From: Microvirga sp.
Lineage (GTDB): Bacteria; Pseudomonadota; Alphaproteobacteria; Rhizobiales; Beijerinckiaceae
Length of the DNA stretch: 64,000 nucleotides
NCBI GenBank assembly: GCA_029266525.1
Contig: JAQSWQ010000034.1
Location: forward strand, 1-64,000
Direction: 5' to 3'
Part shown: positions 53,209 to 62,565 of the stretch, in pieces
How the letters are laid out: every line of letters starts with the position of its first letter
How positions within the stretch are numbered: the stretch's first letter is position 1
Notes under the pieces: generated by a model
Told to the model about the DNA's origin: nothing
The model's input: only the letters and a program-made list of their open reading frames with translations
Databases searched by the model: none
Made by a program: the position numbers and the translations under genes

Positions 53209-54051
53209 TCATACCCCGACCTCCGCCTCGACCACGGCGACCTCCTCGTCCTCGACGCCGAGATAGGCCGCGACGACGCGCTGGTCGTTGCGCACCTCCT
53301 GCGGCGTGCCGTCGGAGATCTTGGTGCCGTAGTCGAGCACGACGACGTGGTCGGAGATCTCCATCACGACCGACATGTCGTGCTCGATGAGGAGGATCGA
53401 GGTCCCGTGCTCCTCCCGGATCGAGAGCAGCAGCCGGTTGAGCTCGGTGCTCTCGCGCGGATTCAAGCCTGCGGCGGGCTCGTCGAGGCAGAGCAGGATC
53501 GGATCGGTGCACATGGCGCGCGCGATCTCGAGCCGGCGCTGTGCGCCGTAAGGCAGGTCGCCGGCGGGATCGTCGGCGCGATCGATGAGGTTGATCTTCT
53601 CGAGCCAGTGGGTGGCCTTGGCGACGGCGCTACGCTCCGCCTCGGCGTAGCCGCCGATCCCGAGCACGCCGAGAAAGGTGAAGCCCGAGGCGATCATCAG
53701 CGGGTTGTGCTGCGCGACGAGGAGGTTCTCGAGCACGGTCATGCCCGAGAACAGTCGGATGTTCTGGAAGGTGCGCGCCACCCTGGCCTTCCAGGCGATG
53801 CGGTGTCCGGGCAGGCGCTCGAGAAGGTATTCGGAGCCGTCCTCCTGCCGGAGCGTCATCATGCCTTCGGTCGGCTTGTAGAAGCCGGTGATGCAATTGA
53901 ACACGGTGGTCTTGCCGGCACCGTTCGGCCCGATGATCGCGGTGATCTCGCGCCGCCCCGCCTGGAACGAGAGATCTCCGACCGCGACGAGGCCGCCGAA
54001 GCGCATCGTCAGGTGCTCGACCTCGAGCACCGGGTCCGCAAGCCACCGCAT
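53209..54051 (-). CDS. livG: Branched-chain amino acid ABC transporter ATPase LivG
   Basis: This 280-residue ATPase has Walker A GPNGAGKTTVFNCITGFYKP, the LivG-type inserted loop with ARTFQNIRLFSGMTVLENLLVAQHN, the signature region LPYGAQRRLEIARAMCTDP (YGAQR in place of SGGQQ, as is usual for LivG), and Walker B LLCLDEPAAGLNPRE. The ATG at 54051 shares one base with the livM stop (TGATG), so translation is coupled; the longer track start is an artefact. Confidence 0.95.
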   Translation of the reverse strand: MRWLADPVLEVEHLTMRFGGLVAVGDLSFQAGRREITAIIGPNGAGKTTVFNCITGFYKPTEGMMTLRQEDGSEYLLERLPGHRIAWKARVARTFQNIRLFSGMTVLENLLVAQHNPLMIASGFTFLGVLGIGGYAEAERSAVAKATHWLEKINLIDRADDPAGDLPYGAQRRLEIARAMCTDPILLCLDEPAAGLNPRESTELNRLLLSIREEHGTSILLIEHDMSVVMEISDHVVVLDYGTKISDGTPQEVRNDQRVVAAYLGVEDEEVAVVEAEVGV

Positions 54052-55472
54052 CAGCCATGGCCCTCCTTCACGAGGGCGGCCGAAATGCCCTTGCTCTCCT
54101 TCAGCACCACCGAAGGCTCGCGCTGCGCGATGAGGCCGCGCGGGCGCCACACCATCATCGCCACCATGCCGAGGCCGAAAAGGAGGAGGCGGTACTCGGC
54201 GGGGTCGAAGCCCTCCCCGAAGATGCGCTTGAGGAAGTCGAGGTTGCGCAGGAGCTCCGGTCCCCCGATGAGCGCGACGGCGGCGATCGCGACGCCGAAC
54301 TGCGAGCCCATGCCGCCAAGCACCACGATCGCGAGGATGATCGCCGATTCGAGAAAGTTGAAGCTCTCCGGCGAGACGAAGCCCTGGCGCACGGCGAAGA
54401 AGGAGCCGGCGAAGCCCCCGAACATCGCCCCGATCGCGAAGGCGGTGAGCTTGGTGTTGACCGTGTTGATGCCGAGCGAGCGGCAGGCGATCTCGTCCTC
54501 GCGCAGCGCTTCCCAGGCCCGTCCGACCGGAAGCCTGCGCAGCCGCATGGTCACGAAGTTGGTGATGAGTGCGAGGACGAGGATCAGATAGTAGAGGAAG
54601 ATGATGCGGTGCATCGGGTGGAACTGCAGCCCGAACAGGCTCGCGAAGCCGCCCTCGTCGCTGTTGAAGGGGATGCCGAAGAAGGTCACCCTCGGGATCG
54701 AGGAGATGCCGGCGCCCCCATTGGTGAGGTCGACCCAGTTGATCAGCACGAGGCGGATGATCTCGCCGAAGGCAAGCGTCACGATGGCGAGGTAGTCGCC
54801 GCGGAGGCGCAGGACCGGGAAGCCGAGGAGGACGCCCCAGAACGCCGCGAGGATGCCGGCGACGGGCAGGCAGATCCAGAAGGACAGGCCGTAGGTCGTG
54901 GCGAGCAGCGCGTAGGCGTAGGCGCCGACGGCATAGAAGGCGACGTAGCCGAGGTCGAGGAGCCCGGCGAGCCCAACCACGATGTTCAGCCCCCAGCCGA
55001 GCATGACATAGGTCAGGATCAGGATGCCAAGGTCGACCCAGTAGCGCGACTCCGACAGCCCTCCCTGCGTGAAATACACAATAATCGGGAAGGTCAGCGC
55101 GATGCCGAGGAAGGCGGGCAGCCCGAGCTTGCCGATCCGCTGGACCGTGCTCAGCTGTGACGGGTCGGTCGCAAGCGCCTGGGGGCGAGCCGGACGCGTC
55201 CGGCGGTGACTCGCGAAGGCATGGACGAAGAGGCGCGTCGCGAAGACGAGGGCGCAGACGAGCGCGACGAGACCCCAGCGCGGGCGCAGGATCAATTCGT
55301 TCGCCGGCCCCTGGTCGGTGCGGAAGGCGAGGATCGGCACCGAGAGCCCAAATGCGATCAGGGCCGCGAGCCCCGCCTGCTTCAGCGCCGCCCCGAGATC
55401 GACGCGGCCGCGGACGGCCGTCGTGCGGCCGGCGACGGAAGCCGGAAGCGTCGCGGCGTGCTGGCCGTCCAT
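54051..55472 (-). CDS. livM: Branched-chain amino acid ABC transporter permease LivM
   Basis: This 473-residue permease has ten or more helices and the LivM core [68 protein letters not shown] and the coupling-helix region [37 protein letters not shown]. The N-terminal 120 residues are an extension with extra helices, common in alphaproteobacterial LivM. The start ATG lies 4 bp after livH. Confidence 0.95.
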   Translation of the reverse strand: MDGQHAATLPASVAGRTTAVRGRVDLGAALKQAGLAALIAFGLSVPILAFRTDQGPANELILRPRWGLVALVCALVFATRLFVHAFASHRRTRPARPQALATDPSQLSTVQRIGKLGLPAFLGIALTFPIIVYFTQGGLSESRYWVDLGILILTYVMLGWGLNIVVGLAGLLDLGYVAFYAVGAYAYALLATTYGLSFWICLPVAGILAAFWGVLLGFPVLRLRGDYLAIVTLAFGEIIRLVLINWVDLTNGGAGISSIPRVTFFGIPFNSDEGGFASLFGLQFHPMHRIIFLYYLILVLALITNFVTMRLRRLPVGRAWEALREDEIACRSLGINTVNTKLTAFAIGAMFGGFAGSFFAVRQGFVSPESFNFLESAIILAIVVLGGMGSQFGVAIAAVALIGGPELLRNLDFLKRIFGEGFDPAEYRLLLFGLGMVAMMVWRPRGLIAQREPSVVLKESKGISAALVKEGHG

Positions 55473-55476
55473 GCCG

Positions 55477-56397
55477 TCAGACCTTCTCGACTTCCGGGCG
55501 CCCGAGAATGCCGGACGGCATGAAGACGAGGACGATGGCCAGGATGGAGAAGGCAGCGACGTCCTTGTACTCGATCGAGAAGTAGGCCGACCACAAGGTC
55601 TCGATCAGCCCGATGATGAGGCCGCCGAGCACCGCGCCGGGCAACGAGCCGATGCCGCCGAGCACGGCTGCGGTGAAGGCCTTTACGCCCGGCACGAAGC
55701 CGTCGGCGAAGCTCACCACGCCGTAATAGAGGAGGTACATGGTGCCGGCGACCGCGGCGAGCGCCGCGCCGATGACGAAGGTCAGCGAGATCGTGCGCTC
55801 GACGTCGATGCCGAGGAGCGCCGCCATGCGCCGGTCCTGCTCGCAGGCCCGCTGGGCGCGTCCGAGCGCCGTGTGCTGGACGAGATACCAGAAGATCGCG
55901 AGGAGCACCGCGGTCACCATCATGATGATGATCTGCTTGTAGGAGAGCGCCACCGCGTAGCCCTGGCTGCCTTCCCAGAGCACGATCACGTCGCGCACCA
56001 TGGGCGGCGTCGGCTTGTTGCGCGCCCCCTGCGCCACCTGCACGAAATTCGAGAGCGCGATCGAGACGCCGATGGCCGAGATCAGCGGCGCGAGGCGGAA
56101 GGAGCCCTGCAAGGGGCGGTAGGCGATGCGCTCGATGCTCCAGCCCCAGAGCGAGGTCAGCACCATGCCGATCAGCATCACGATGAAAAGTGCGAGCGCG
56201 ACCGAGGCGATGCCGACCCAGGTGGTCAAAATCAGAAAGAATATCAATGCGATGAAGGCGGACAGCATGAACACGTCGCCATGCGCGAAGTTCACCATGC
56301 CGATGATGCCGAACACCATCGTGTATCCGATGGCGATGAGACCGTAGATCGAGCCCAGCGTCAGCCCGTTGATGAGCTGCTGCACGAACACTTCCAT
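55477..56397 (-). CDS. livH: Branched-chain amino acid ABC transporter permease LivH
   Basis: This 306-residue permease begins [45 protein letters not shown], a clear LivH N-terminus, and has the coupling-loop segment [45 protein letters not shown]. It is the first gene of the minus-strand liv set. The 134 bp upstream, up to the carboxymuconolactone decarboxylase gene, contain an A6 tract (cttgaaaaaaggtacc) and presumably the operon promoter, but I cannot assign boxes. Confidence 0.95.
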   Translation of the reverse strand: MEVFVQQLINGLTLGSIYGLIAIGYTMVFGIIGMVNFAHGDVFMLSAFIALIFFLILTTWVGIASVALALFIVMLIGMVLTSLWGWSIERIAYRPLQGSFRLAPLISAIGVSIALSNFVQVAQGARNKPTPPMVRDVIVLWEGSQGYAVALSYKQIIIMMVTAVLLAIFWYLVQHTALGRAQRACEQDRRMAALLGIDVERTISLTFVIGAALAAVAGTMYLLYYGVVSFADGFVPGVKAFTAAVLGGIGSLPGAVLGGLIIGLIETLWSAYFSIEYKDVAAFSILAIVLVFMPSGILGRPEVEKV

Positions 56398-56531
56398 TGA
56401 GATCGCCGTCCTCTGGTCGGCCGCCTTGATCCGGCTCCGTTGCGACGATCATGCCTTGAAAAAAGGTACCCCGCCAGCGCCAAAGCCCGGGGGTGCCCCC
56501 CAAGCAATCGGCGTACCGACGGAAACGCGCC

Positions 56532-56930
56532 TCAGCGCTGTGCGCGTCCGGCCTCCGCCTCCATCTCTGCGAGCACCGCAGCCGCTTCCTTGAAGCCGGT
56601 GCGCGCCGCCGGAAAGCCGCCGTAGATCGCGGTATGGAGGAGAACCTCCTTCAGCTCGTCCCGGGTGAGCCCGTTATTGATTGCGCCCCGGACATGGACG
56701 CGGAACTCGTCCCATTGGCTGCGCGTCGCAGCGATGACGAGCGTGACGACCGAGCGGATCTTCGGGTCGAGGCCGGGCCGCGACCAGGTCTCGCCCCAGG
56801 CGATCTCGGTGATGAAGCTCTCGAGGTCGCGGTTGAAGTCGGTCGTGGTGCCGCCGCGGCTGTCGACATAGGCGTCGCCCAGGACCTTACGGCGCATGCG
56901 CTCGCCCGTGGCGCGTCGGTCGTCTGTCAT
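56532..56930 (-). CDS. Carboxymuconolactone decarboxylase family protein (PcaC-like)
   Basis: This 132-residue small alpha-helical protein of the CMD family has DFNRDLESFITEIAWGETWSRPGLDPKIRSVVTLVIAATRSQWDEFRVHVRGAINNGLTRDELKEVLLHTAIYGGFPAARTGFKEA. This matches PcaC, which decarboxylates 4-carboxymuconolactone in the protocatechuate pathway. There is no CxxC pair, so it is not an AhpD-type thiol enzyme. No other pca gene is in the window. It is divergent from coxG. Confidence 0.85.
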   Translation of the reverse strand: MTDDRRATGERMRRKVLGDAYVDSRGGTTTDFNRDLESFITEIAWGETWSRPGLDPKIRSVVTLVIAATRSQWDEFRVHVRGAINNGLTRDELKEVLLHTAIYGGFPAARTGFKEAAAVLAEMEAEAGRAQR

Positions 56931-57030
56931 GCGGCATCCATGGCTGGAGGGCGCCCGTGGCGCGGGGCCGGGCTTGCGCTAGAGTAGACGCCGAACCGCT
57001 CCGAGCACCAGCACCAAAGGATTTTCCGGC

Positions 57031-57480
57031 ATGGCGATGACGATGAACGGCGAGGTCGCGCTCCCGGCCGACCGCGCGACCGTGTGGGCGGCGCTCAACG
57101 ACCCCGCTGTGCTCAAACGCTGCATCCCTGGGGCGCAGGAGCTCGAGAAGCTCTCAGACACCGAGTTCCAGGCGACTGTCAGGGCGGCGGTCGGTCCGGT
57201 CAAGGCGACCTTCAAGGGTCGCGTCACGCTGACCGACCTCGACCCGCCGAACGCTTATCGGATTTCCGGCGAAGGGCAGGGCGGGGTCGCCGGCTTCGCC
57301 AAGGGCGGGGCGAGCGTGCGCCTCGCCGACGCCGATGGCGGCGGCACGCTCATGGCCTACGACGTCGAGGCGAATGTCGGCGGCAAGCTCGCCCAGCTCG
57401 GCGGGCGGCTGATCAACGGCGTGGCGAAGAAATACGCGGACGAGTTTTTTGCGAATTTTGCGAAGGAGCTGACGATTTAG
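57031..57480 (+). CDS. coxG: CoxG-like SRPBCC protein
   Basis: This 149-residue protein has the CoxG fold: MTMNGEVALPADRATVWAALNDPAVLKRCIPGAQELEKLSDTEFQATVRAAVGPVKATFKGRVTLTDLDPPNAYRISGEGQGG and GTLMAYDVEANVGGKLAQLGGRLINGVAKKYADEFF. CoxG is implicated in anchoring or maturing CO-dehydrogenase-type molybdenum hydroxylases. This copy stops after the SRPBCC domain and lacks the C-terminal membrane anchor seen in longer CoxG proteins. It is the first gene of the cox-like cluster but is cut off from coxS by an AT-richer FRG-domain gene. Confidence 0.9.
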   Translation: MAMTMNGEVALPADRATVWAALNDPAVLKRCIPGAQELEKLSDTEFQATVRAAVGPVKATFKGRVTLTDLDPPNAYRISGEGQGGVAGFAKGGASVRLADADGGGTLMAYDVEANVGGKLAQLGGRLINGVAKKYADEFFANFAKELTI

Positions 57481-57521
57481 GACCTACGACCCGGACGTAA
57501 ATCCCCGCTAGGAGAGATATG

Positions 57522-58328
57522 ATGGCCAAAGCCTCCAAAGGATTAGATGAGAGACACTGTCGCACCTGGGATGATCTGCGCGCTCAGATTCAAGGCGTCC
57601 AAGCTACGCTCCGGGATAGTGGGGAAGTACTGTGGTTCAGAGGATGCAGAGAGGCCAACCATAGCCTGCTGCCCTCCCTGATGCGAGACACTACTAATCT
57701 CAGCGAAAAGGACCACGACCAATTTGAACAGGACGTATTCTTCGAGTTCCAAGCACGGGCCGGTGAGCTTAGAACGAAGAATCTGAGCGAGTGGGAATAC
57801 TTGTTTTACGGCCGTCACTATGGGGTGCCTACTCGTACTAGACTGGACAGATACATTCGCTGTTGCTTTGTATTTTGCGCTAGAGGGCTGGACAGAACAC
57901 AATGAGCCGAGTATCTGGGTGGTTAATCCTTATCAGGTAAACGAGATTACGTGGGAGGACGCGATATAATATTACCTCGATACCTTGGAGAGTACGGGGA
58001 AGAATATTGGGATTTTGGTGAGTTGCTGGTATCTGGAGGAAAATGGGCGTGGGATGGCCCCGTTGCGATCTATCCTATACAGATTAATGAGCGGGTCAGA
58101 GCGCAGCGGGGGTGGTTCACGATCCATGGGAATGATCGAAGGCCCCTTGAAGAGCAATTTCCAAAGTTGGTGATCAAACTCGTGCTCGATGCGCCCTGCG
58201 TCACGGAAGGACGCTCGTTCCTTCAGATGTCGGGCTTCAATAGATTCTCGATCTACCCCGATCTAGAAAATCTCGCGCGTTGGATCCGCGAAGAGCGATT
58301 GCTCTGGGCGGACCGGAGGCGAGTTTGA
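57522..58328 (+). pseudogene. FRG-domain gene broken by two compensating frameshifts
   Basis: The N-terminal part (frame of 57522) has VLWFRGCREANHSLLPSLMRD and EYLFYGRHYGVPTR, the FRG-domain signature. The next residues, LDWTDTFAVALYFALEGWTEHNEPSIWVVNPYQVNEITWED, are found only in the next frame (57838-57966). The rest (RDIILPRYLGEYGEEYWDFGELLVSGGKWAWDG...LLWADRRRV) returns to the first frame and ends at 58328. One shift lies near 57837 and the opposite one near 57963. A GGAGAG ribosome site precedes the ATG. Codon use and base composition are visibly AT-richer than the neighbours, suggesting horizontal transfer. FRG-domain function is unknown. Two sequence errors could also explain it. Confidence 0.75.
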
Positions 58329-58385
58329 CATGCGCCCGTGCTCGATTCGGTGCCGATCGGGTGGGTTCGACGACAGCCCCGGAAT

Positions 58386-58406
58386 CGCTCAAGAATGAGC
58401 GTTTTT
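58386..58406 (+). terminator. Intrinsic terminator after the FRG-domain gene
   Basis: CGCTCA-AGAA-TGAGCG followed by TTTTT gives a 6-bp stem with a 4-base loop. It would separate the FRG gene transcript (and any read-through from coxG) from coxS. Confidence 0.65.
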
Positions 58407-58410
58407 GGGG

Positions 58411-58477
58411 GGACTGTTCAATCGGAGGGGCGCTTGACCAGCGAATCCGCCCGGTTCACACTCTTTTTTGACAGTCC
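58411..58477. repeat. Imperfect inverted repeat flanking 46 bp upstream of coxS
   Basis: GGACTGTTCAA (58411-58421) and TTGACAGTCC (58468-58477) are inverted copies with one extra base. They enclose a short stretch that ends in a T7 run. They could be the ends of a small inserted element or an operator for coxS. This abuts the AT-richer FRG region. Confidence 0.45.
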
Positions 58478-58559
58478 AATGTCCAAGCGCCGGCCGCCCT
58501 AGGCCTGCGCAAATGAAGAGCCGGCCGTCACGTGCCGGCCCGCGAGGAGGAGGCAAGAC

Positions 58560-59054
<495 letters not shown>

Positions 59055-59075
59055 CCTGAAGCACCAGTGGCGCTG

Positions 59076-59141
59076 GCGGACAACGCCGACGATGTTGGCG
59101 GAAAACACCGACGATGTTGGCGGACGACGCCGATGATGTTG
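59076..59141. repeat. Three tandem 22-bp repeats between coxS and coxL
   Basis: Units are at 59076-59097, 59098-59119 and 59120-59141, with consensus GGCGGA(C/A)(A/G)AC(G/A)CCGA(C/T)GATGTT. They are contiguous, with no spacers. They end 38 bp before the coxL start. A partial related sequence (GCGCAACATGATGC) follows. Confidence 0.9.
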
Positions 59142-59179
59142 CGCAACATGATGCGCCACACGACGAAGGGGAGGGGATC

Positions 59180-61543
59180 ATGACGGCCACCGGCATCGGC
59201 GCTTCGGTGCGCCGCAAGGAGGATCAGCGCTTCGTCACGGGGCGGGGCCACTACGTCGACGACCTCACCCGGCCGGGACAGGCCTATGCCTATTTCCTGC
59301 GCTCGCCGCACGCCCATGCCGTCATCCGCGCGATCGACACGGGCGCCGCGCGGGCGAAGCCGGGGGTGCTTGCGGTGCTCACCGGCGAGGAGCTCGCGGC
59401 CGACAAGGTCGGCGGGCTGATCTGCGGCTGGATGATCCACTCGAAGGACGGCACGCCGATGAAGGCCGGCCCGCACCCGGCGCTGGCGCAGGGCAAGGTG
59501 CGCTACGTCGGCGACCACGTGGCGCTCGTGGTGGCCGAGAGCCTCGCCGAGGCCAAGGACGCGGCCGAGGCGATCCAGGTCGACTACGAGGTGCTGCCGG
59601 CTGTGGTCGATGCCGGTGCGACGCAGACGAGCGGCGTGCAGATCCACGAGGTCGCCCCGGACAACACCGTGTTCCGCTGGCACCTCGGCGACAAGAGCGC
59701 CGTCGATCAGGCCTTCGCGAACGCGAAGCACGTGACGAAGCTCGACATCACGAACAACCGCCTCGTCCCGAACGCCATCGAGCCCCGCGCCGCCATCGGC
59801 GAGTACGATCCGGGCAGCGACAGCTTCACGCTCTACACCACGAGCCAGAACCCGCATGTGGCGCGGCTCGTGCTGTCGGCCTTCATCGGGATTGCGCCCG
59901 AGCACAAGCTGCGCGTGATCGCGCCGGACGTCGGCGGAGGCTTCGGCTCGAAGATCTTCATCTATGCCGAGGAGACCGTGTGCCTATGGGCCGCGAAGAA
60001 GGTCGGCCGCCCCGTCAAGTGGACCTGCGACCGCATGGAGGCCTTCCTCTGCGACGCGCATGGGCGCGACCACGTCACCCATGCCGAGATGGCGCTTGGC
60101 GAGGACGGCAGGATCCTCGCTCTGCGAGTCTCCACGATCGCTAATCTCGGCGCCTATCTCTCGACCTTCGCCTCCTCGGTGCCGACCTATCTCTACGCGC
60201 CCCTCTTGTCCGGTCAGTACGACATCCCGGCGATCTATTGCGAGGTGGACGGCGTCTACACCAACACCGCACCGGTCGATGCCTATCGCGGCGCCGGAAG
60301 GCCTGAGGCGACCTTCGTGGTCGAACGCCTCGTCGAGGTCGCGGCGCGCGAGACCGGCATGGACCCGGCGAAGTTCCGCAAGAGGAACTACATCAAGAAG
60401 TTCCCCCACCAGACCCCGGTCATCATGACCTACGACGCCGGCGACTATCACGCGTCGCTCGCGAAGGCGCTCGAGCTTGCCGATTACAACGGCTTCTCGC
60501 GGCGCAAGCGCGAGAGCGCGCGGAACGGCAAGCTGCGCGGCATCGGGTTCTCATCCTATATCGAGGCTTGCGGCATCGCGCCGTCGGCTGCAGTCGGCTC
60601 GCTCGGCGCCGGCGTCGGCCTCTGGGAATCGGCCGAGGTGCGGGTGAACCCGACCGGCTCGATCGAGATCCTGACCGGCTCGCACGCGCACGGTCAGGGC
60701 CACGAGACCACCTTCGCCCAGCTGGTCTCGGACCGCCTCGGCGTATCGATCGACACCGTCAGCGTCGTCCACGGCGATACCGATAAGGTGCAGTTCGGCA
60801 TGGGCACCTACGGCTCGCGTTCGGGCGCAGTCGGGATGTCGGCGATCTACAAGGCGATCGACAAGGTCATCGCCAAGGGCAAGAAGGTCGCCGCCTACGT
60901 CATGGAGGCGTCCGAGGGCGACATCGAGTTCAAGGACGGCAAGTTCTCGGTCGCCGGCACCGACAAGTCGGTCGGCTTCGGCGATATCGCGCTGCAGGCC
61001 TACATCGCGCACAAATTCTCAGGCCAAGAGCTCGAGCCCGGGCTGAAGGAGGGGGCGTTCTACGACCCGACCAACTTCACCTTCCCGGCGGGCGTGCACA
61101 TCTGCGAGCTCGAGCTCGATCCGGACACCGGCATCGTCGCGATCGCGAAATGGACCGCGGTCGACGATTTCGGCGTGCTCATCAACCCGATGATCGTCGA
61201 GGGCCAGGTCCATGGCGGCGTCGCCCAGGGCGTCGGCCAGGCGCTGCACGAGGGCGCGGTCTACGACCAGTCCGGCCAGCTCGTGACCGCGAGCTACATG
61301 GATTACCAGATGCCGCGCGCGATCGACCTGCCCTCGCTCACCGTCGGCATGACCGTGACGCCCTGCCCGTCGAACCCGCTCGGGGTGAAAGGCTGCGGCG
61401 AGGCGGGCGCGATCGCGGCGCCGGCCGCGGTCATCAACGCCATCACCGATGCGCTTGGCCACGAGGACATCGCCATGCCCGCGACCCCGCAGGCGGTGTG
61501 GCGCGCCGCGCAGAAGGCGCGCATGCCGATAGCGGCAGAATAA
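59180..61543 (+). CDS. coxL: Form II CoxL-like molybdenum-binding large subunit
   Basis: This 787-residue xanthine-oxidase-family subunit holds the molybdopterin cytosine dinucleotide cofactor. VGGGFGSKI and the catalytic Glu741 in [14 protein letters not shown] are present. The active-site loop is AYRGAGR (residues 368-374). Form I CO dehydrogenases have AYXCSFR with the Cys that binds copper, so this is form II, whose physiological substrate is debated. The track start (59114) begins inside the 22-bp repeats; ATG 59180, after GGGGAGGGG, gives [29 protein letters not shown], the normal N-terminus. Confidence 0.92.
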   Translation: MTATGIGASVRRKEDQRFVTGRGHYVDDLTRPGQAYAYFLRSPHAHAVIRAIDTGAARAKPGVLAVLTGEELAADKVGGLICGWMIHSKDGTPMKAGPHPALAQGKVRYVGDHVALVVAESLAEAKDAAEAIQVDYEVLPAVVDAGATQTSGVQIHEVAPDNTVFRWHLGDKSAVDQAFANAKHVTKLDITNNRLVPNAIEPRAAIGEYDPGSDSFTLYTTSQNPHVARLVLSAFIGIAPEHKLRVIAPDVGGGFGSKIFIYAEETVCLWAAKKVGRPVKWTCDRMEAFLCDAHGRDHVTHAEMALGEDGRILALRVSTIANLGAYLSTFASSVPTYLYAPLLSGQYDIPAIYCEVDGVYTNTAPVDAYRGAGRPEATFVVERLVEVAARETGMDPAKFRKRNYIKKFPHQTPVIMTYDAGDYHASLAKALELADYNGFSRRKRESARNGKLRGIGFSSYIEACGIAPSAAVGSLGAGVGLWESAEVRVNPTGSIEILTGSHAHGQGHETTFAQLVSDRLGVSIDTVSVVHGDTDKVQFGMGTYGSRSGAVGMSAIYKAIDKVIAKGKKVAAYVMEASEGDIEFKDGKFSVAGTDKSVGFGDIALQAYIAHKFSGQELEPGLKEGAFYDPTNFTFPAGVHICELELDPDTGIVAIAKWTAVDDFGVLINPMIVEGQVHGGVAQGVGQALHEGAVYDQSGQLVTASYMDYQMPRAIDLPSLTVGMTVTPCPSNPLGVKGCGEAGAIAAPAAVINAITDALGHEDIAMPATPQAVWRAAQKARMPIAAE

Positions 61544-61572
61544 GGGTAGATGGTCAGTCGTGATTAGTCAGT

Positions 61573-61631
61573 CGGCAGTCGGTTCGAGCATTCGACTCCA
61601 CTGACGATTGACGACTCACGATCGACTGCCG
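61573..61631. repeat. Inverted repeat and AGTC-rich low-complexity spacer between coxL and coxM
   Basis: CGGCAGTCG (61573-61581) and CGACTGCCG (61623-61631) are inverted copies. The 100-bp spacer is built from repeated GTCAGTC/GACTGAC-like words (tcagtcgtgattagtcagtc, ctgacgattgacgactcacg). It sits between two genes that should be cotranscribed. Confidence 0.6.
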
Positions 61632-61651
61632 AACGAAAAGGGAGCCGACCA

Positions 61652-62458
61652 ATGTACGCCTTCGCATACCACCGCCCGACGAGCGTCCGGCAGGCCGCAA
61701 ACCTCCTCGGCAAGCTCGATGAGGCGAAGATCGTCGCCGGCGGGCACACGCTGTTGCCGACCATGAAGCAGCGCCTCGCTGCGCCCGCGAACCTCGTCGA
61801 CCTTAACGGGGTCAACGAGCTGCGCGGCATCGAGCGCTCCGGGCGCTCGGTCACGATCGGCGCCATGACGACGCACGCCGAGGTCGCCGAGTCGGCAGAT
61901 GTGAAGGCTGCGATCCCGGCGCTCGCCGAGCTCGCCGAGATGATTGGCGATCCCGCCGTGCGCCATCGCGGCACCATCGGCGGCTCGGTCGCGAACAACG
62001 ACCCGGCGGCAGACTACCCGGCGGCCTGCCTTGCGCTCGGCGCGACGATCGTGACCAACAAGCGCAAGATCGCGGCGGACGAGTACTTCAAAGGCCTGTT
62101 CGAGACGGCGCTCGGGGATGGCGAGATCGTCACCAAGGTGAGTTTCCCGATCCCGCAGAAGGCCGCCTACATGAAGTTCCGCAACCCGGCCTCGCGCTAC
62201 GCGCTCGTCGGCGTGTTCGTGGCGAAGCGGGCGGCCGAGATCCGCGTCGCCGTGACAGGCGCCGGCCAAAACGGCGTCTTCCGCTGGGCGGCCGCCGAGG
62301 AGGCGTTGAAGAAGCGCTTCGCCGCGAAGTCGCTGGAGGGGCTTGCCCACCCGGCCGAAGGGCTCAACGGCGACATCCACGCCGACGTCACCTACCGCGC
62401 CCACCTCATCGGGGTGATGGCTAGGCGCGCTGTCGCGGCCGCGACGGATCGGGAATAG
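61652..62458 (+). CDS. coxM: CoxM-like FAD-binding subunit
   Basis: This 268-residue flavoprotein subunit has FAD-binding motifs IVAGGHTLLPTMKQRLAAPANLVDLNGV (AGGHTLLP in place of the usual AGGQSLLP) and RHRGTIGGSVANNDPAADYPAACLALGATI. The C-terminal CO-dehydrogenase-flavoprotein domain starts with MKFRNPASRYALVGVFVAK. It completes the S-L-M molybdenum hydroxylase. AAAAGGGAG lies upstream of the ATG. Confidence 0.93.
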   Translation: MYAFAYHRPTSVRQAANLLGKLDEAKIVAGGHTLLPTMKQRLAAPANLVDLNGVNELRGIERSGRSVTIGAMTTHAEVAESADVKAAIPALAELAEMIGDPAVRHRGTIGGSVANNDPAADYPAACLALGATIVTNKRKIAADEYFKGLFETALGDGEIVTKVSFPIPQKAAYMKFRNPASRYALVGVFVAKRAAEIRVAVTGAGQNGVFRWAAAEEALKKRFAAKSLEGLAHPAEGLNGDIHADVTYRAHLIGVMARRAVAAATDRE

Positions 62459-62473
62459 CGGCGCTTCGGCTTT

Positions 62474-62561
62474 GTCATGGCCGGGCTTGACCCGGCCATC
62501 CCGATCAGTGAGGCGTGATCGCCCCATTCGCTGAGATGCCCGGGTCAAGCCCGGGCATGAC
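62474..62561. repeat. Paired-hairpin GTCAT/ATGAC repeat before coxD
   Basis: The left arm contains the hairpin GGCCGGG-CTTGA-CCCGGCC and the right arm ATGCCCGGG-TCAAG-CCCGGGCAT. The arms are inverted copies of each other over 27 bp (GTCATG...CATC / GATG...CATGAC) with two differences. Each difference is matched inside its own hairpin. The right arm ends 4 bp before the coxD ATG and causes the false N-terminus MIAPFAEMPGSSPGMT in the ORF track. Confidence 0.9.
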
Positions 62562-62565
62562 AATA

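Noticed and set aside
59076-59141. Possible CRISPR array
   Set aside because: The 22-bp units are contiguous with no unique spacers, and no cas gene is present.
59180-61543. Genuine (form I) aerobic CO dehydrogenase
   Set aside because: The active-site loop is AYRGAGR, not AYXCSFR; the copper-binding cysteine is absent.
62515-62565. N-terminal extension MIAPFAEMPGSSPGMTI of CoxD
   Set aside because: It is the translation of a palindromic intergenic repeat, not protein sequence of the family.
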